Positions 28,365-38,441 of a DNA stretch of 64,000 bases are shown one piece after another; position 1 is the stretch's first letter; the number at the start of each line of letters is the position of its first letter. Origin of the DNA: an uncultured Muribaculaceae bacterium (lineage in GTDB: Bacteria > Bacteroidota > Bacteroidia > Bacteroidales > Muribaculaceae); the NCBI GenBank assembly GCA_910585755.1, contig CAJUFH010000002.1, positions 1 through 64,000 on the forward strand, written 5' to 3'. Position numbers and translations under genes: made by a program. Under the pieces are notes generated by a model that was given only the letters and a program-made list of their open reading frames with translations, did no database searches and was not told where the DNA came from.

Positions 28365-31295
28365 ATGCGCTCTGTATATAAATACGCGTTAGTCGCGGCG
28401 TTCGCCGCGGCCGCGCTCCCTGCGATGTGGGCCGACACGGCGCCCATACCGTACCCCAACAAATGTTTCTGCGGCTCGCTGACCGACTACAAGCAGTCGT
28501 GGATTGCGAACACCGGCGGGGTGCCCAAGAACCACGTCCCCCACAGCATACGCAGCATCTTCGTGCAGCCCGACGGCCGAGTAGTGACGGTCTGCGAGTG
28601 GGACGAGGGAGGTACCAACGTCGGAATCTTCCAAGACAACAAGATTATCGCCATTCCTCCCGGCTCAGGCACAGGCTCTTATGGTCGCAACTCGCTCTAC
28701 TGCGTGACCGCCGACGAGAATTACGTCTACCAGCCGATACGCTTCAACGGCCGCAGCGGCAACGACAACCTTAACAGCAACGGGCTGCGCCAGTTCCCGC
28801 AGAACTCCTCCGATGTGGAGTGGCAGGCGGTCCACCGCTACGACGCGCGTACGGGGGCCAACGCCGTGTTCCTGAACGGCTACGGCCCGGGGGCTAACAT
28901 GTTCCTCGTGGCCACCCAGGCCGGGCGCCACATTCAGGGTATAGCCGTGACCGACAAGTACCTGATTGTCTCCCTCCCCGCGAATCCCTTTGACAGCGAG
29001 AGCGCCGACTCGCTGATGGTCTATGACAAGGCCTCGATGAGCAACGTCCCCCTGCGCCGCTTCCGCGTCGACGCTACCGGCTTCCTCTATGCCGACAAGA
29101 AGGGGTATGTATGGTGCATGCAGGGTAAGCGCCTCGTGCCCATCAATGTCAACACCGGCGCTGTCCGCGAGCAGAGCGTCATCGAGTTCCCCGCCGACGT
29201 TGATCCACGTTCCTTCTCCATCGACACCTCCAGCGGCCGCGAGCGCATCCTGGTCGCAAACCACGGCAAGGACTGCAATGTGTTGATATATACCAATATC
29301 TACTCCAAGCCGACCCTTACCGCCACCTTCGGCGAAACCGGCGGCATCTTCTCTGCCCGCGGCAAGTATAAGCGCGGGCAGGTCGGCCCCGGCCGTCTCG
29401 AAGGTCCTACCGGCGTAGGTGTGGATGCCAACGGCAATATCTATATCTCGAACATGTTCGCCACCGGCGCAACGCTCCACGCCTACAACGAGGCTACCGG
29501 CAAGCTCCTGTGGAAGCAGGAGGGCCTGGAGTTCACCGCCACGGCTGACTTCGACCAGACGATGCGCAACCGCGTCTATACCCCGGAACGCATCTATGAT
29601 ATAGACTATACCAAGAGCCAGTGCCGCCTCGACACCCTCGTGGCCTCCTCGGTAGACCCCTACAACTTCCCCCACGACCTGCGTCTGGAGCCGAATCCCC
29701 CCTCGCCGATCAAGACCAGCGTATTCAAGCGCAAAATCCACGGCAAGGACTACCATTTCGTCGGAAACATGTACTCGACGACCCTCGCGGGGTATCGCTA
29801 CGACCCCGAGCACTGGGGCTATATCGCGGTGCCGTTCATGAAAATCATGGCCGACGGTGTTTCCTTCTGGTATGACGCCAACGGCGACGGACAGCCTGCC
29901 GACGACGAGACAACCTGGACTTCCGCCAACCGCGACACCTTCTCGCAGTATGTCGACGCCGACGGCAACATATGGATGGCCGACCGCACGCAGCGCGGCT
30001 CCTCGAAAGCCCGCTTCCGTCTCTGGGAAGTGCTTCCGCAGGATAACGCCCTGGGCTACGCGCAGTGGGGCAAGGAGCAGGTAATCGACCTTCCGAGCTG
30101 GATTACCGATTGCAGCCGCGTGCTCTACGACCCCGCAGCCGACGAGCTGATTATCGGCTGCTACACCCGCACCCGTCCCTGGAGCAACCCCAGCCTGTGG
30201 GGCCAGGTAGGCACGACAATCCTCGTGTTTGACAAGGCGATGGAGAAAATCCACGGCGATATAGACCCCGAAACCTGGGTCGCCAAGCTGCAGATTGACA
30301 TTCCTTTCGACTCGCAGACCGGCAAGGAGGAGACGCAGGACGCGAAGTGTCTGGCGTTTACCGAGAACTATATCTACACCCATATCCAGCAGGGTGGCCG
30401 CGTATGTCTCTACAACCGCCACAACGGCGACTACCTGGGCGATGTCTCCCCGACAGCCGTCGTCGAGTACCGCAATGGTTGGACTGACTTCACCTTCGCT
30501 ATGAACGCCCGCGAGAACGAGGACGGCTCTATTGAGATTCTGGCAGAGGAGAACGCTTTCGGCAAGGTAGTACATTATAATATAGCGTCGCTCGACGCGA
30601 AGATGACGAAGCTCGGCGACCTGATTCCCTACACCGTGCAGGTGCTCTGCGCCGACGGCACCCCGTTTGACATCGACAATGTCCGCGAAGGGGACCCGAT
30701 CGACTTCCGCGTATGGGTGATGAACAACGCCCGCGGCGCCGTCACCAACCGCCGCGCGTCGAATCCGACGCGTTGCCAGGTACGTTTCCGTCTGACCGAC
30801 GCCACCACCGGGCGAGAGGTGTTCACCCGCATGTCCGACCCCTACACCCGCGACATTCCCGGCGGTGAGAACCTGCCGTTCACTCCCGGCGCCGCCGACG
30901 AGCCGTGGCGTTACGTCAGCGGGCAGTACAACCTCGAGGTACACGTCAACTACGGCAACCTCGGCGAGGAGTGCGACACGGACAACAACGTGGCTACCCT
31001 TTCCTTCGGCGGCAAGGGTGGAGAGGCCGGAATAGGCGACGTCGAGGCTGACGGGACCAAGGCTCTCGACATCTATCCCAACCCCGCGGTGTCCGAGACG
31101 CGCCTGAGCGGCACCCTGACCGAAAGTGACTTCTCCCTGGCTGTCTACGCTCTCGACGGCGCGACCGTGATCCGCGACGACCGTTCCGCCGGCGACAATA
31201 CCCTGAATGTATCGGGACTATATCCCGGCATCTATGTCCTCGCTGTCAGCGGGGCCGACGGCAACCACGCCGAAATGAAGCTGATTGTCAAGTAA
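28365..31295 (+). CDS. Secreted beta-propeller-like protein with C-terminal sorting domain
   Basis: A 976-residue exported protein (hydrophobic start to about residue 22, AALPAMWA). Residues about 60-670 carry recurring short motifs such as GVGVDANGNIYISNMF and YVDADGNIWMADRT that resemble NHL or two-component-regulator propeller blades. Residues about 755-870 look like a CARDB-type Ig domain (LIPYTVQVLCADGTPFDIDN, VHVNYGNLGEECDTDNNVAT). The end, LDIYPNPAVSETRLSG to the final IVK, is a type A sorting domain of the type IX secretion kind. No catalytic residues are recognised. It is probably a cell-surface or released carbohydrate-binding or lyase-like protein. It heads a tightly spaced run of hydrolase genes, with 28 bases to the next start. 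Confidence 0.75.
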   Translation: MRSVYKYALVAAFAAAALPAMWADTAPIPYPNKCFCGSLTDYKQSWIANTGGVPKNHVPHSIRSIFVQPDGRVVTVCEWDEGGTNVGIFQDNKIIAIPPGSGTGSYGRNSLYCVTADENYVYQPIRFNGRSGNDNLNSNGLRQFPQNSSDVEWQAVHRYDARTGANAVFLNGYGPGANMFLVATQAGRHIQGIAVTDKYLIVSLPANPFDSESADSLMVYDKASMSNVPLRRFRVDATGFLYADKKGYVWCMQGKRLVPINVNTGAVREQSVIEFPADVDPRSFSIDTSSGRERILVANHGKDCNVLIYTNIYSKPTLTATFGETGGIFSARGKYKRGQVGPGRLEGPTGVGVDANGNIYISNMFATGATLHAYNEATGKLLWKQEGLEFTATADFDQTMRNRVYTPERIYDIDYTKSQCRLDTLVASSVDPYNFPHDLRLEPNPPSPIKTSVFKRKIHGKDYHFVGNMYSTTLAGYRYDPEHWGYIAVPFMKIMADGVSFWYDANGDGQPADDETTWTSANRDTFSQYVDADGNIWMADRTQRGSSKARFRLWEVLPQDNALGYAQWGKEQVIDLPSWITDCSRVLYDPAADELIIGCYTRTRPWSNPSLWGQVGTTILVFDKAMEKIHGDIDPETWVAKLQIDIPFDSQTGKEETQDAKCLAFTENYIYTHIQQGGRVCLYNRHNGDYLGDVSPTAVVEYRNGWTDFTFAMNARENEDGSIEILAEENAFGKVVHYNIASLDAKMTKLGDLIPYTVQVLCADGTPFDIDNVREGDPIDFRVWVMNNARGAVTNRRASNPTRCQVRFRLTDATTGREVFTRMSDPYTRDIPGGENLPFTPGAADEPWRYVSGQYNLEVHVNYGNLGEECDTDNNVATLSFGGKGGEAGIGDVEADGTKALDIYPNPAVSETRLSGTLTESDFSLAVYALDGATVIRDDRSAGDNTLNVSGLYPGIYVLAVSGADGNHAEMKLIVK

Positions 31296-31323
31296 ACAAG
31301 CTAATCCCCACACTCAACTGAAT

Positions 31324-34300
31324 ATGGTGAAAACCATTAAGATACTCTTTGCCGCTATGGCGGCGGCTCTCGCCCCTGCGGCGGGAGCCGCCACCGCGAC
31401 GGCTTCACCGACAGCCGGCACGGCCGTATGCGACATGCAGCCCGTCGACGCGGTGCGGCTCATAGGCGACAAGCTGATTCGCACTACCGGGTTCGACTAC
31501 TGCCTGGAACTTCCGGCCGACGGCCCGCGGTTCGACGGAACCCGTATTGTCGATTTCGGCCGCACTTTCGGGTGCGGGACTCCGGCTGCCGCCTACGCCT
31601 ATACGCGGCTCCATGCCGACAACGATACGGTCATCAAGGTCGAAATCGAGCATAATGACGCGTGCCGGATCTGGTGCAACGGTTCCGAGGTCTACCGCCG
31701 CGACGGCGCCCGCGGCCTCGCTTTCGCCAAGGACGAGCGCAGTATGGAACTTTCGTTCTCGTTCGACCTCCCTCTGCGACGTGGCTACAACGACCTGTTG
31801 GTCAAGTCGTCGACCGCGGGAGGGGAGTGGGTCGTAATGATGCAGCCCCCGAGCTTCAAGGACGCTGTTCTCTCCAGGGAGCCCCGCTATGTCGGAATCG
31901 GTCTCGACGGGCTGAAGTCCGTCAGCCCCGAGGTCGCGGCCCTCTCCCGCTGGCTCGTCGCAGGGCCTTTCCCCGCCGACATGAACGGTGAGTTCGGTCC
32001 CGAGCAGGGCACCGTCATAGGGCGTATGTACAAGGGGCTGGCCGACAAGCCCGTGACCTGGACGATTCCGAAAGTCGAAGTGCTCGGCAACTCTACCGGC
32101 CGCGCTCCCTGGGGAAGCACCTGCCAGTGGAATTACCACAACGGGGGTGTCGCCTGGGCCATGCAGCGCCTGGCGCGATATACCGGGTGTGCGGCCTATG
32201 ATCAGTGGGCCAGGAGGTTCTGCGACTACCATATGGAGGGGATGCCCTTCGTTGATTACCAGGTAAATTCGCTATACGCCTTCAATTCGGCCAACAACAC
32301 GATTCTCGACTGCCCGCTGCTTGACTTCACGCTTGCTCCGGCCCTTCCGTTCGTCGACCGTCTGAACCACGAGGAGGCGTTCCCCAACAGGCCGATGTAT
32401 GAGAAATTCATCGGGCGCATGATGGATTACGCGGCGAAAGGGCAGGTACGCTCCCCCGGGATGTCGAACTACGCCCGCGTGACCCCTGAGAAATACACCG
32501 TCTGGGTCGACGATATGTTTATGGGGATTCCGTTCCTCATGCAGGCCGCGGAGTATGACCCGGCCCGCGCCGAGGCGTTCCGCGAGGACGCCGCCCGGCA
32601 GATTACCGATTTTTCGCGGCACGTCTGGGACCCCGCCGCGAAGCTCTACTCCCACGCCAGCTATACCTCCCGGCCTGACGTCAGGCTTCCCCACTGGTCG
32701 AGGGCCAACGGCTGGGCGCTCTGGGCTATGACCGAGGTGCTTGACGGGCTACCCGCCCGCCATCCCCGCCGCAAGGAGGTGCTGAAGCGTTACCGCGAAC
32801 TCGTTGAGTCGCTGTGCCGCTACCAGGGGGCCGACGGCCTCTGGCACAACGTTGTAGACCGTCCCGACTCCCGCCCGGAGACCTCCGGCTCCGCGATTTT
32901 CGTTATGGGAATCGCCCGCGGGGTTGTCAACGGATGGCTCGACGAGAGGAAATACACCCCCGTTGTTGAAAAGGGATGGCGAGGAATTGCCTCGCGCATC
33001 GATGCCGACGGGACCGTGAACGATATATGCGTCGGCACGATGTGCTCCACCGACGAGGAATATTATGTCAACCGTCCTTTCTACAAGGATGACACCCACG
33101 GCTCCTTCGCCGTCATATTCGCCGGAATCGCCGTGCAGGAGATGCTTGACCTACAGCGCCCCGCTGATACAGACTTTACCCCGGTGCGCCCCACGGCTGA
33201 TGAAATCGCTATTCTCAAACGCGACCTCGAGAGCCGCCACGCGGCCTACGACGACGAGGCCTGTATGCTCCGCACCGTCACTTCCGGGCGCCATTACCAC
33301 AGCGACCTCGACAGCGGGGTGGTGGTCCACCAGACCCGAGAGTCGCTTGACTACGCCGTCGCCCTGCTGAAAACCGGCGACAGCAAATTGCGCGCCAGGG
33401 GCATGAAAATCGTGCGCCGCGTGCTCCCCTTGCAGGAAACCGACCCCAGGAAGCCCTATTGCGGCGTGTGGCCCTACTATCCCGAAGACCCTCTGGCAGG
33501 GCGCAAGGCCCCGGTAGACTATAACTGGGCCGACTTCATCGCCGTCCCGCTGATCGACGTGCTGACTAACCACTCCGACCTCCTCGACTCCGCCACCCGC
33601 GACGAGATACGCTGGCGGCTCGAACTTGCCGCCGACGCGATCAAGCGCCGCGACGTGCAGCCCGACTATACCAATATCTGCCTTATGGGGGCATATGTCT
33701 GCTACGCCGTAGGGGACATATGCGGCCGCGGCGACCTGAAATATTATGCCCGTCAGCGGCTCCGCAATTTCCACGAATACACCCTCGCCACAGGCGGCTT
33801 CACCGAGTACAATTCCCCGACCTATACGGTCGTCGCCCTCGACGAGCTGCTGCGCATGAAGCGCTGCATAATCAACAAGGAGGATCTCGCTCTCGTCGAC
33901 GACCTCTACACAATGGCCTGGGATATGGTGGGGCGCCATTACCACAGCCCTTCCGGCCAGTGGTGCGGCCCTAACCTCCGCGCTTACAGCAACCTGGCCA
34001 CGAACGCGACCAAGCGACTCTTCTACAACGCCTCCGACGGCGCGATCGAGTTGCCCGGCGACTACGCCCGCATCCCCGACATCCTCGCCCCGCACCGCAT
34101 TCCCGCGAGCGCGATGGAGAGTTTCCGCTGCGAGCTGATGCCCCGCGAGGTTGTGGATACCTTCTATTGCGCGCCGGAGGGGGACAATGTCGCCGCCATC
34201 GTCGGCAAACTATATCAGACTCCCGGCTACGCTCTGGCTTCGGTAAACAAGGGGTATATGTGGAACCAGTGCCGCCCCCTGGTCGCCCACTGCGGGACCG

Positions 34301-34932
34301 CCGAGAAGCCCTGCTACGTCAGGGTCCGTTTCCTTCACGACAACTACGACTACGCCGGGGTCAACATCCATTCGGCACAGCGGGGTGCGACGGTGCTCTC
34401 CGTGATGAACGTCGCTACCGACGGGGGTGACACCCATCCCTCGATAGACCGCCTTGCCGACGGTATCCTCTCGGCCAAGGAGCTCTGCCTCCGCGTCGAA
34501 ATCGGAGGGGACCTCGCCGACGCTGACATTATCCTTCCCGAGACTCCCGACGGATGCCTCACCATCGCTGTCGGCGGACGGCAGTTCTGCGTTCGCGTCC
34601 CCTACGTCAAGTGGGGAGAAATCACCCGCGGGGAGTGGAGAACCGGCCGCGACAATAATAGCCGGTGGGCCGATTACGTTATATATGACGGACCCCGCCG
34701 CGGTTTCGACCTCAAGGCCCTCGACGGGGCCGCCCTCGCTCTTTACCTGAGCGCGGTAGACGGCGGAAACCAGGCTCCGGCTGATGCCGACGCGGTGGCC
34801 GACGGCGAGTACCTGACCCTCGCGTCACGCGACATGTCGGTAAAGGCTCTTCTCCGGCCCGCTCCCGAGAGCCGCGTCAGCAACGACTTTGCAGTAAGAT
34901 ATACAGATAACGACTTCGCAGTCAACGATTGA
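31324..34932 (+). CDS. GH105/GH88-type unsaturated uronyl hydrolase fused to a second toroid domain
   Basis: A 1202-residue exported protein; the start is MVKTIKILF at 31324, giving a good signal peptide. Residues about 40-215 look like a beta-sandwich accessory domain. Residues about 270-610 are a GH105-like (alpha/alpha) barrel: VWVDDMFMGIPFL holds the expected catalytic Asp (396/397), followed by HWSRANGWALWAM and ETSGSAIFVMGIARGV. Such enzymes cleave 4,5-unsaturated uronic acids left by polysaccharide lyases. Residues about 625-1202 form another helical toroid plus beta domain (YTNICLMGAYVCYAVGDICG, GGFTEYNSPTYTVVALDEL) that I cannot assign; it recalls heparinase- or alginate-lyase-like toroids or an unclassified hydrolase. 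GH105 proteins are normally near 400 residues, so this is a fusion. It ends 4 bases before the next ATG. Confidence 0.82.
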   Translation: MVKTIKILFAAMAAALAPAAGAATATASPTAGTAVCDMQPVDAVRLIGDKLIRTTGFDYCLELPADGPRFDGTRIVDFGRTFGCGTPAAAYAYTRLHADNDTVIKVEIEHNDACRIWCNGSEVYRRDGARGLAFAKDERSMELSFSFDLPLRRGYNDLLVKSSTAGGEWVVMMQPPSFKDAVLSREPRYVGIGLDGLKSVSPEVAALSRWLVAGPFPADMNGEFGPEQGTVIGRMYKGLADKPVTWTIPKVEVLGNSTGRAPWGSTCQWNYHNGGVAWAMQRLARYTGCAAYDQWARRFCDYHMEGMPFVDYQVNSLYAFNSANNTILDCPLLDFTLAPALPFVDRLNHEEAFPNRPMYEKFIGRMMDYAAKGQVRSPGMSNYARVTPEKYTVWVDDMFMGIPFLMQAAEYDPARAEAFREDAARQITDFSRHVWDPAAKLYSHASYTSRPDVRLPHWSRANGWALWAMTEVLDGLPARHPRRKEVLKRYRELVESLCRYQGADGLWHNVVDRPDSRPETSGSAIFVMGIARGVVNGWLDERKYTPVVEKGWRGIASRIDADGTVNDICVGTMCSTDEEYYVNRPFYKDDTHGSFAVIFAGIAVQEMLDLQRPADTDFTPVRPTADEIAILKRDLESRHAAYDDEACMLRTVTSGRHYHSDLDSGVVVHQTRESLDYAVALLKTGDSKLRARGMKIVRRVLPLQETDPRKPYCGVWPYYPEDPLAGRKAPVDYNWADFIAVPLIDVLTNHSDLLDSATRDEIRWRLELAADAIKRRDVQPDYTNICLMGAYVCYAVGDICGRGDLKYYARQRLRNFHEYTLATGGFTEYNSPTYTVVALDELLRMKRCIINKEDLALVDDLYTMAWDMVGRHYHSPSGQWCGPNLRAYSNLATNATKRLFYNASDGAIELPGDYARIPDILAPHRIPASAMESFRCELMPREVVDTFYCAPEGDNVAAIVGKLYQTPGYALASVNKGYMWNQCRPLVAHCGTAEKPCYVRVRFLHDNYDYAGVNIHSAQRGATVLSVMNVATDGGDTHPSIDRLADGILSAKELCLRVEIGGDLADADIILPETPDGCLTIAVGGRQFCVRVPYVKWGEITRGEWRTGRDNNSRWADYVIYDGPRRGFDLKALDGAALALYLSAVDGGNQAPADADAVADGEYLTLASRDMSVKALLRPAPESRVSNDFAVRYTDNDFAVND

Positions 34933-34936
34933 TTCC

Positions 34937-37900
34937 ATGAAAATACTTGCAATAGGTGCTATTGTGGCGATGTCGCTTCTGGCGGCGCCGTCAGCTCTTT
35001 CCCAGATGAAGAAACCCCATGAGTGGGGCAATTACGAGAAAGTTTTCGGCGTGGTGAACGGACAGCGCCACTATGATTTCGACGTGGTGGCTACCGAGGC
35101 CTCCCAGCGCGCCAACGTGTTCTATCCCGGTGATTCCATACGTTTCCGTTTCCAGGTTGTCAACAATATGCCGAAGGCTGTTGACCGGGACGCCGTAATC
35201 AGGGTCATCCATTACGGCACCGAGGGGCTGGAAGGGGACCTGTGGGTGCCTCAGATCAAGCAGCTCGGCCCGGAGAAAGATTATACCCGGCGCGTCAGGA
35301 TGGATGCCAACGGCTACTGCGATGTAGCGCTGGCGGTTGACGAGCCGGACGAGTTCGGTGGCTACGCCGTGGTGTTCGACCTCGGCGACGCGGGCCGTCG
35401 GCTCGCTACCTCCTTCGTCTACGCGATGAAGCCGAAGGTAGAGCCGATGCAGTATCCCCGCCAGGCGCTCGACGATCTCGGCCCTGACTACCTCAACCGC
35501 GTCGGGGTTCAGGCGATACGCCACGGTATCGGATATATGCCGACCACCTCCTCCGGCTATCGCAAGTTTATGGAGGATGTCGACAAGCGGATGAAGGAAT
35601 ACAAGGCCCATAACGTCACGATGCTGCTGATGATAGGGGAGGGGGGCGCGCTGATGCCCCTGGGAACCCCTCGCGCCCATCTTGACGAGAACGGTTTCAT
35701 GCTCCGCACAAAGCAGGATTACGTCTGGCTCCCCTCGCTCGACGAGGATTTCAAGAAATTCGTTAAGGATATTCTTCTGAAATACGGCTGGCCCCGCGGG
35801 CCGGTTACCGCCGTCTCCCTCTGGAACGAGCCGTGGGAGGGTATTTCGATTTCCGGCTGGCAGGCCGACATGCCCCGCTACCGCGAGATTTATACGAAGA
35901 TGGCCGAGGCCGTCCTCGAGGCGAGGAAAGAGGGTGTCGACGTGCTTGTCGGGGGTGGAGACTCGAACTCGAACGCTCTTGACAAGTTTTTCGGCGACGG
36001 CACTATGGCGATGCTCCCGGTTTTCGACTTTATGTCGATACACTATCAGGGAATGGAGTCGCCGGTGCTCTACCCGGAGTTCAACAACCGCAAGGACCAT
36101 AAGGGTAAGGTGCTTATCTGGGACACTGAGAGCTGGGTCGGGAACACCGACGACCGTATTGGCATGGTGATCGCCGCGAACCGTTCTGCCGGCTACGACC
36201 GGTCGATGGGTATCTACGGCGGATACCTCCAGAGCGGCCATCAGGACGACAAGTTCGCCGTGCGCACCCCTTCCGGCGTGCTGAAATACCCCGCTGTGCT
36301 CCCCGTGTGGAGTCAGACAGCCGCCATATGCGCCGTGCAGAATATGATCGGCGAGCGAGCCTTCCGTCGGCTGCTGTTCCCGCAGGGACTCCCCTGGGTG
36401 ATGCTTTTCGACGGCTATGACGGGAATCCCGACGACGGTACCGCCGTTGTCGCCGGGGATATGAGCGACGCATTCGGGGCCGAAAACCTACTGTACCGCG
36501 GTGTGAAGCTCTCCGACGGCGTGATGCGCGTCAAGGCCCACAAGAGTTTCCGCCTATACGACTTCTACGGCAACGAGATTCCCGCCGAAAAGGGATACTA
36601 CTCCATACCTCTCACCTGGAAGGGCTATTATCTCCGTACCGACGGCTCACGCGGCTCTTTCGCACGCCTGGAAAAGGCGCTCGCGCAGGCCGACATAAGC
36701 GGCTATTCCCCTCTCGATATCGCTGCCCGCGACCTGACGGCTCCCGTAGAGAGCCGCCCGGAATTCGAGCTGGTGCTGACAAACGTGCTTAACCGCCGTG
36801 CGAAGGGCGCGCTGAAAGTTACCCTCGGCGATCTGGCGCTCGAATACCCGGCGAAGATTGACATAGCACCTAACTCGACCTCGGTTGTCAAGGTAAAGGT
36901 TGCCGGCGGAACGGCCAACCCCGCCAACGACTATCCTCTCGCGGTCACTTTCACCGCAGCCGACGGCTCGGTGGCCGAACTTGAAGAGACTCTGCACGTC
37001 AACCTGATTTCCCGCCGCACCGTCAAGGTCGACGGCGACCTGGCCGACTGGGAGGGGGCGATTCCGCAGACTGTCCGCGCCGACGGCAAGGCGAGTCTTA
37101 CAGTTACCGAAGCCGCCTGGTACCCATTCATGAGCTTCGACAGCGGGGCCAAGGGTATGGCGCAGGCATGGCTGGGCTATGACGACGACTATTTCTATTT
37201 CGCTGCGAAGGTTGCCGATTCCACTCCGAATCCCGGAGGCCCCCGTTTCGCTACCCGCGACGATGACTCGTACTTCTATCCCGATACCGCCTATATGCAG
37301 ACAATCAACGCTATGCACTCTGTCGTGGGGCGCTCCGGCGGAAATGTCTATTGGGAGAATACCCGCACTACGCAGTCAATCGGGGTGGACCTCGACCTCC
37401 CCTCAGACCGCGTTACCCGCGTCGCGCTCTATTTCCCCGCTGTCGCCCAGCATGGCGTGGAAGTGACGGTTACCGACAGGGCTACAGGCAACGAGCTTCT
37501 GCAGACGAGGATTGACAATCTGTGGAACGGCGCGTGGGTCAACCTCAATCTGTCGGGCGATGTCCGTATCAGATGCTCCGCCTATGGATGGTGGTATACC
37601 GCCAAACTGGCGGGGGTATGGCTCGACGAGACCTCGGTGCCCGCTACCGCCGCTGTGTCGGCTACTCTCGCAGGGGTTGACTTCGATACGGTTGACAAGT
37701 GGGCCGGAGTTTACGGCTCCGCCGGATATGTCAGCGCCGACGGCACCTCCTCGCTCCCCTCATGGGCCGGTTTCTCGGTTGTCGAGCACGACGATGCGGT
37801 CGCGCTCGCGTGGCCCGACGGCGTGCGCCGTTTCACCTACCGCAAGCAGCCGACACTCCCCGACGGAACCGTTGGCACCCGTTTTGACAATATCCTGATT

Positions 37901-38386
37901 GCCTTCAACGTGATTCCGCAGGGTGAGGATGGCCTCGAGGCCGCCGCGCCGGGCACGATGCCGGGTTATATCGGATACAAGTGTACCGACTACGAGTACG
38001 CTCTTAACCCTGTTGCCGAGGAATATGGCGGAGGTACCGAGATTTGGCGCATGCTCGCCCCGGGACTCCCCCGCAAGCATTTTTACCCGCGCCAGGGAAA
38101 GGCCGCCGGGGAAGGTGCCGTCGAGGATGGAAAGCTCGTGATACGCCGCGACGGAAACACGCTATTCTACGAGTGCGCGATTCCTATGTCGGAAATCCCC
38201 GACGTGCGCAAGGCGATTGACGGCGGCGAGACGGTCAAGTTCTCTTTCCGCGTCAACGATGATACCTCCGGGGCCTGCATGGAGCTTGCCAAGGGGCGCA
38301 GCGTCGCCAAGCGAAACAGCCGCGCGTTCCATCCCGACTGGAAGGAGCATTGGTCCAACGAAGTCGGTTTTGGTGTCGAAAAATAA
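34937..38386 (+). CDS. Secreted clan GH-A-like hydrolase with C-terminal CBM9-like domain
   Basis: A 1149-residue exported protein. After the signal peptide (to about 22) comes a beta domain (about 45-165), then a TIM barrel (about 175-480) with the clan GH-A pair: Glu298 in VSLWNEPWEG (acid/base after Asn) and Glu398 in VLIWDTESW (nucleophile). The strand QAIRHGIGYM and the DFMSIHYQG segment fit the same fold. Beta domains follow, and from about residue 697 a CBM9-like sugar-binding module starts (TVKVDGDLADWEGAIPQTV) and runs towards the C-terminus (ECAIPMSEIP). I cannot place it in a numbered GH family; GH39-, GH5- and GH2-like barrels are all conceivable. Four bases follow the GH105-fusion stop, so the genes are co-translated or nearly so. 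Confidence 0.72.
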   Translation: MKILAIGAIVAMSLLAAPSALSQMKKPHEWGNYEKVFGVVNGQRHYDFDVVATEASQRANVFYPGDSIRFRFQVVNNMPKAVDRDAVIRVIHYGTEGLEGDLWVPQIKQLGPEKDYTRRVRMDANGYCDVALAVDEPDEFGGYAVVFDLGDAGRRLATSFVYAMKPKVEPMQYPRQALDDLGPDYLNRVGVQAIRHGIGYMPTTSSGYRKFMEDVDKRMKEYKAHNVTMLLMIGEGGALMPLGTPRAHLDENGFMLRTKQDYVWLPSLDEDFKKFVKDILLKYGWPRGPVTAVSLWNEPWEGISISGWQADMPRYREIYTKMAEAVLEARKEGVDVLVGGGDSNSNALDKFFGDGTMAMLPVFDFMSIHYQGMESPVLYPEFNNRKDHKGKVLIWDTESWVGNTDDRIGMVIAANRSAGYDRSMGIYGGYLQSGHQDDKFAVRTPSGVLKYPAVLPVWSQTAAICAVQNMIGERAFRRLLFPQGLPWVMLFDGYDGNPDDGTAVVAGDMSDAFGAENLLYRGVKLSDGVMRVKAHKSFRLYDFYGNEIPAEKGYYSIPLTWKGYYLRTDGSRGSFARLEKALAQADISGYSPLDIAARDLTAPVESRPEFELVLTNVLNRRAKGALKVTLGDLALEYPAKIDIAPNSTSVVKVKVAGGTANPANDYPLAVTFTAADGSVAELEETLHVNLISRRTVKVDGDLADWEGAIPQTVRADGKASLTVTEAAWYPFMSFDSGAKGMAQAWLGYDDDYFYFAAKVADSTPNPGGPRFATRDDDSYFYPDTAYMQTINAMHSVVGRSGGNVYWENTRTTQSIGVDLDLPSDRVTRVALYFPAVAQHGVEVTVTDRATGNELLQTRIDNLWNGAWVNLNLSGDVRIRCSAYGWWYTAKLAGVWLDETSVPATAAVSATLAGVDFDTVDKWAGVYGSAGYVSADGTSSLPSWAGFSVVEHDDAVALAWPDGVRRFTYRKQPTLPDGTVGTRFDNILIAFNVIPQGEDGLEAAAPGTMPGYIGYKCTDYEYALNPVAEEYGGGTEIWRMLAPGLPRKHFYPRQGKAAGEGAVEDGKLVIRRDGNTLFYECAIPMSEIPDVRKAIDGGETVKFSFRVNDDTSGACMELAKGRSVAKRNSRAFHPDWKEHWSNEVGFGVEK

Positions 38387-38441
38387 ACCGCGTCCCTGCT
38401 GAAATAACTGATATTACAAATTCTCGAAAATTCCTGAAAGG

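Noticed and set aside
28665..30944. A 759-codon open frame on the minus strand opposite the propeller gene
   Set aside because: Same artefact: no signal, no recognisable motif, entirely within a plus-strand gene whose family features are clear.
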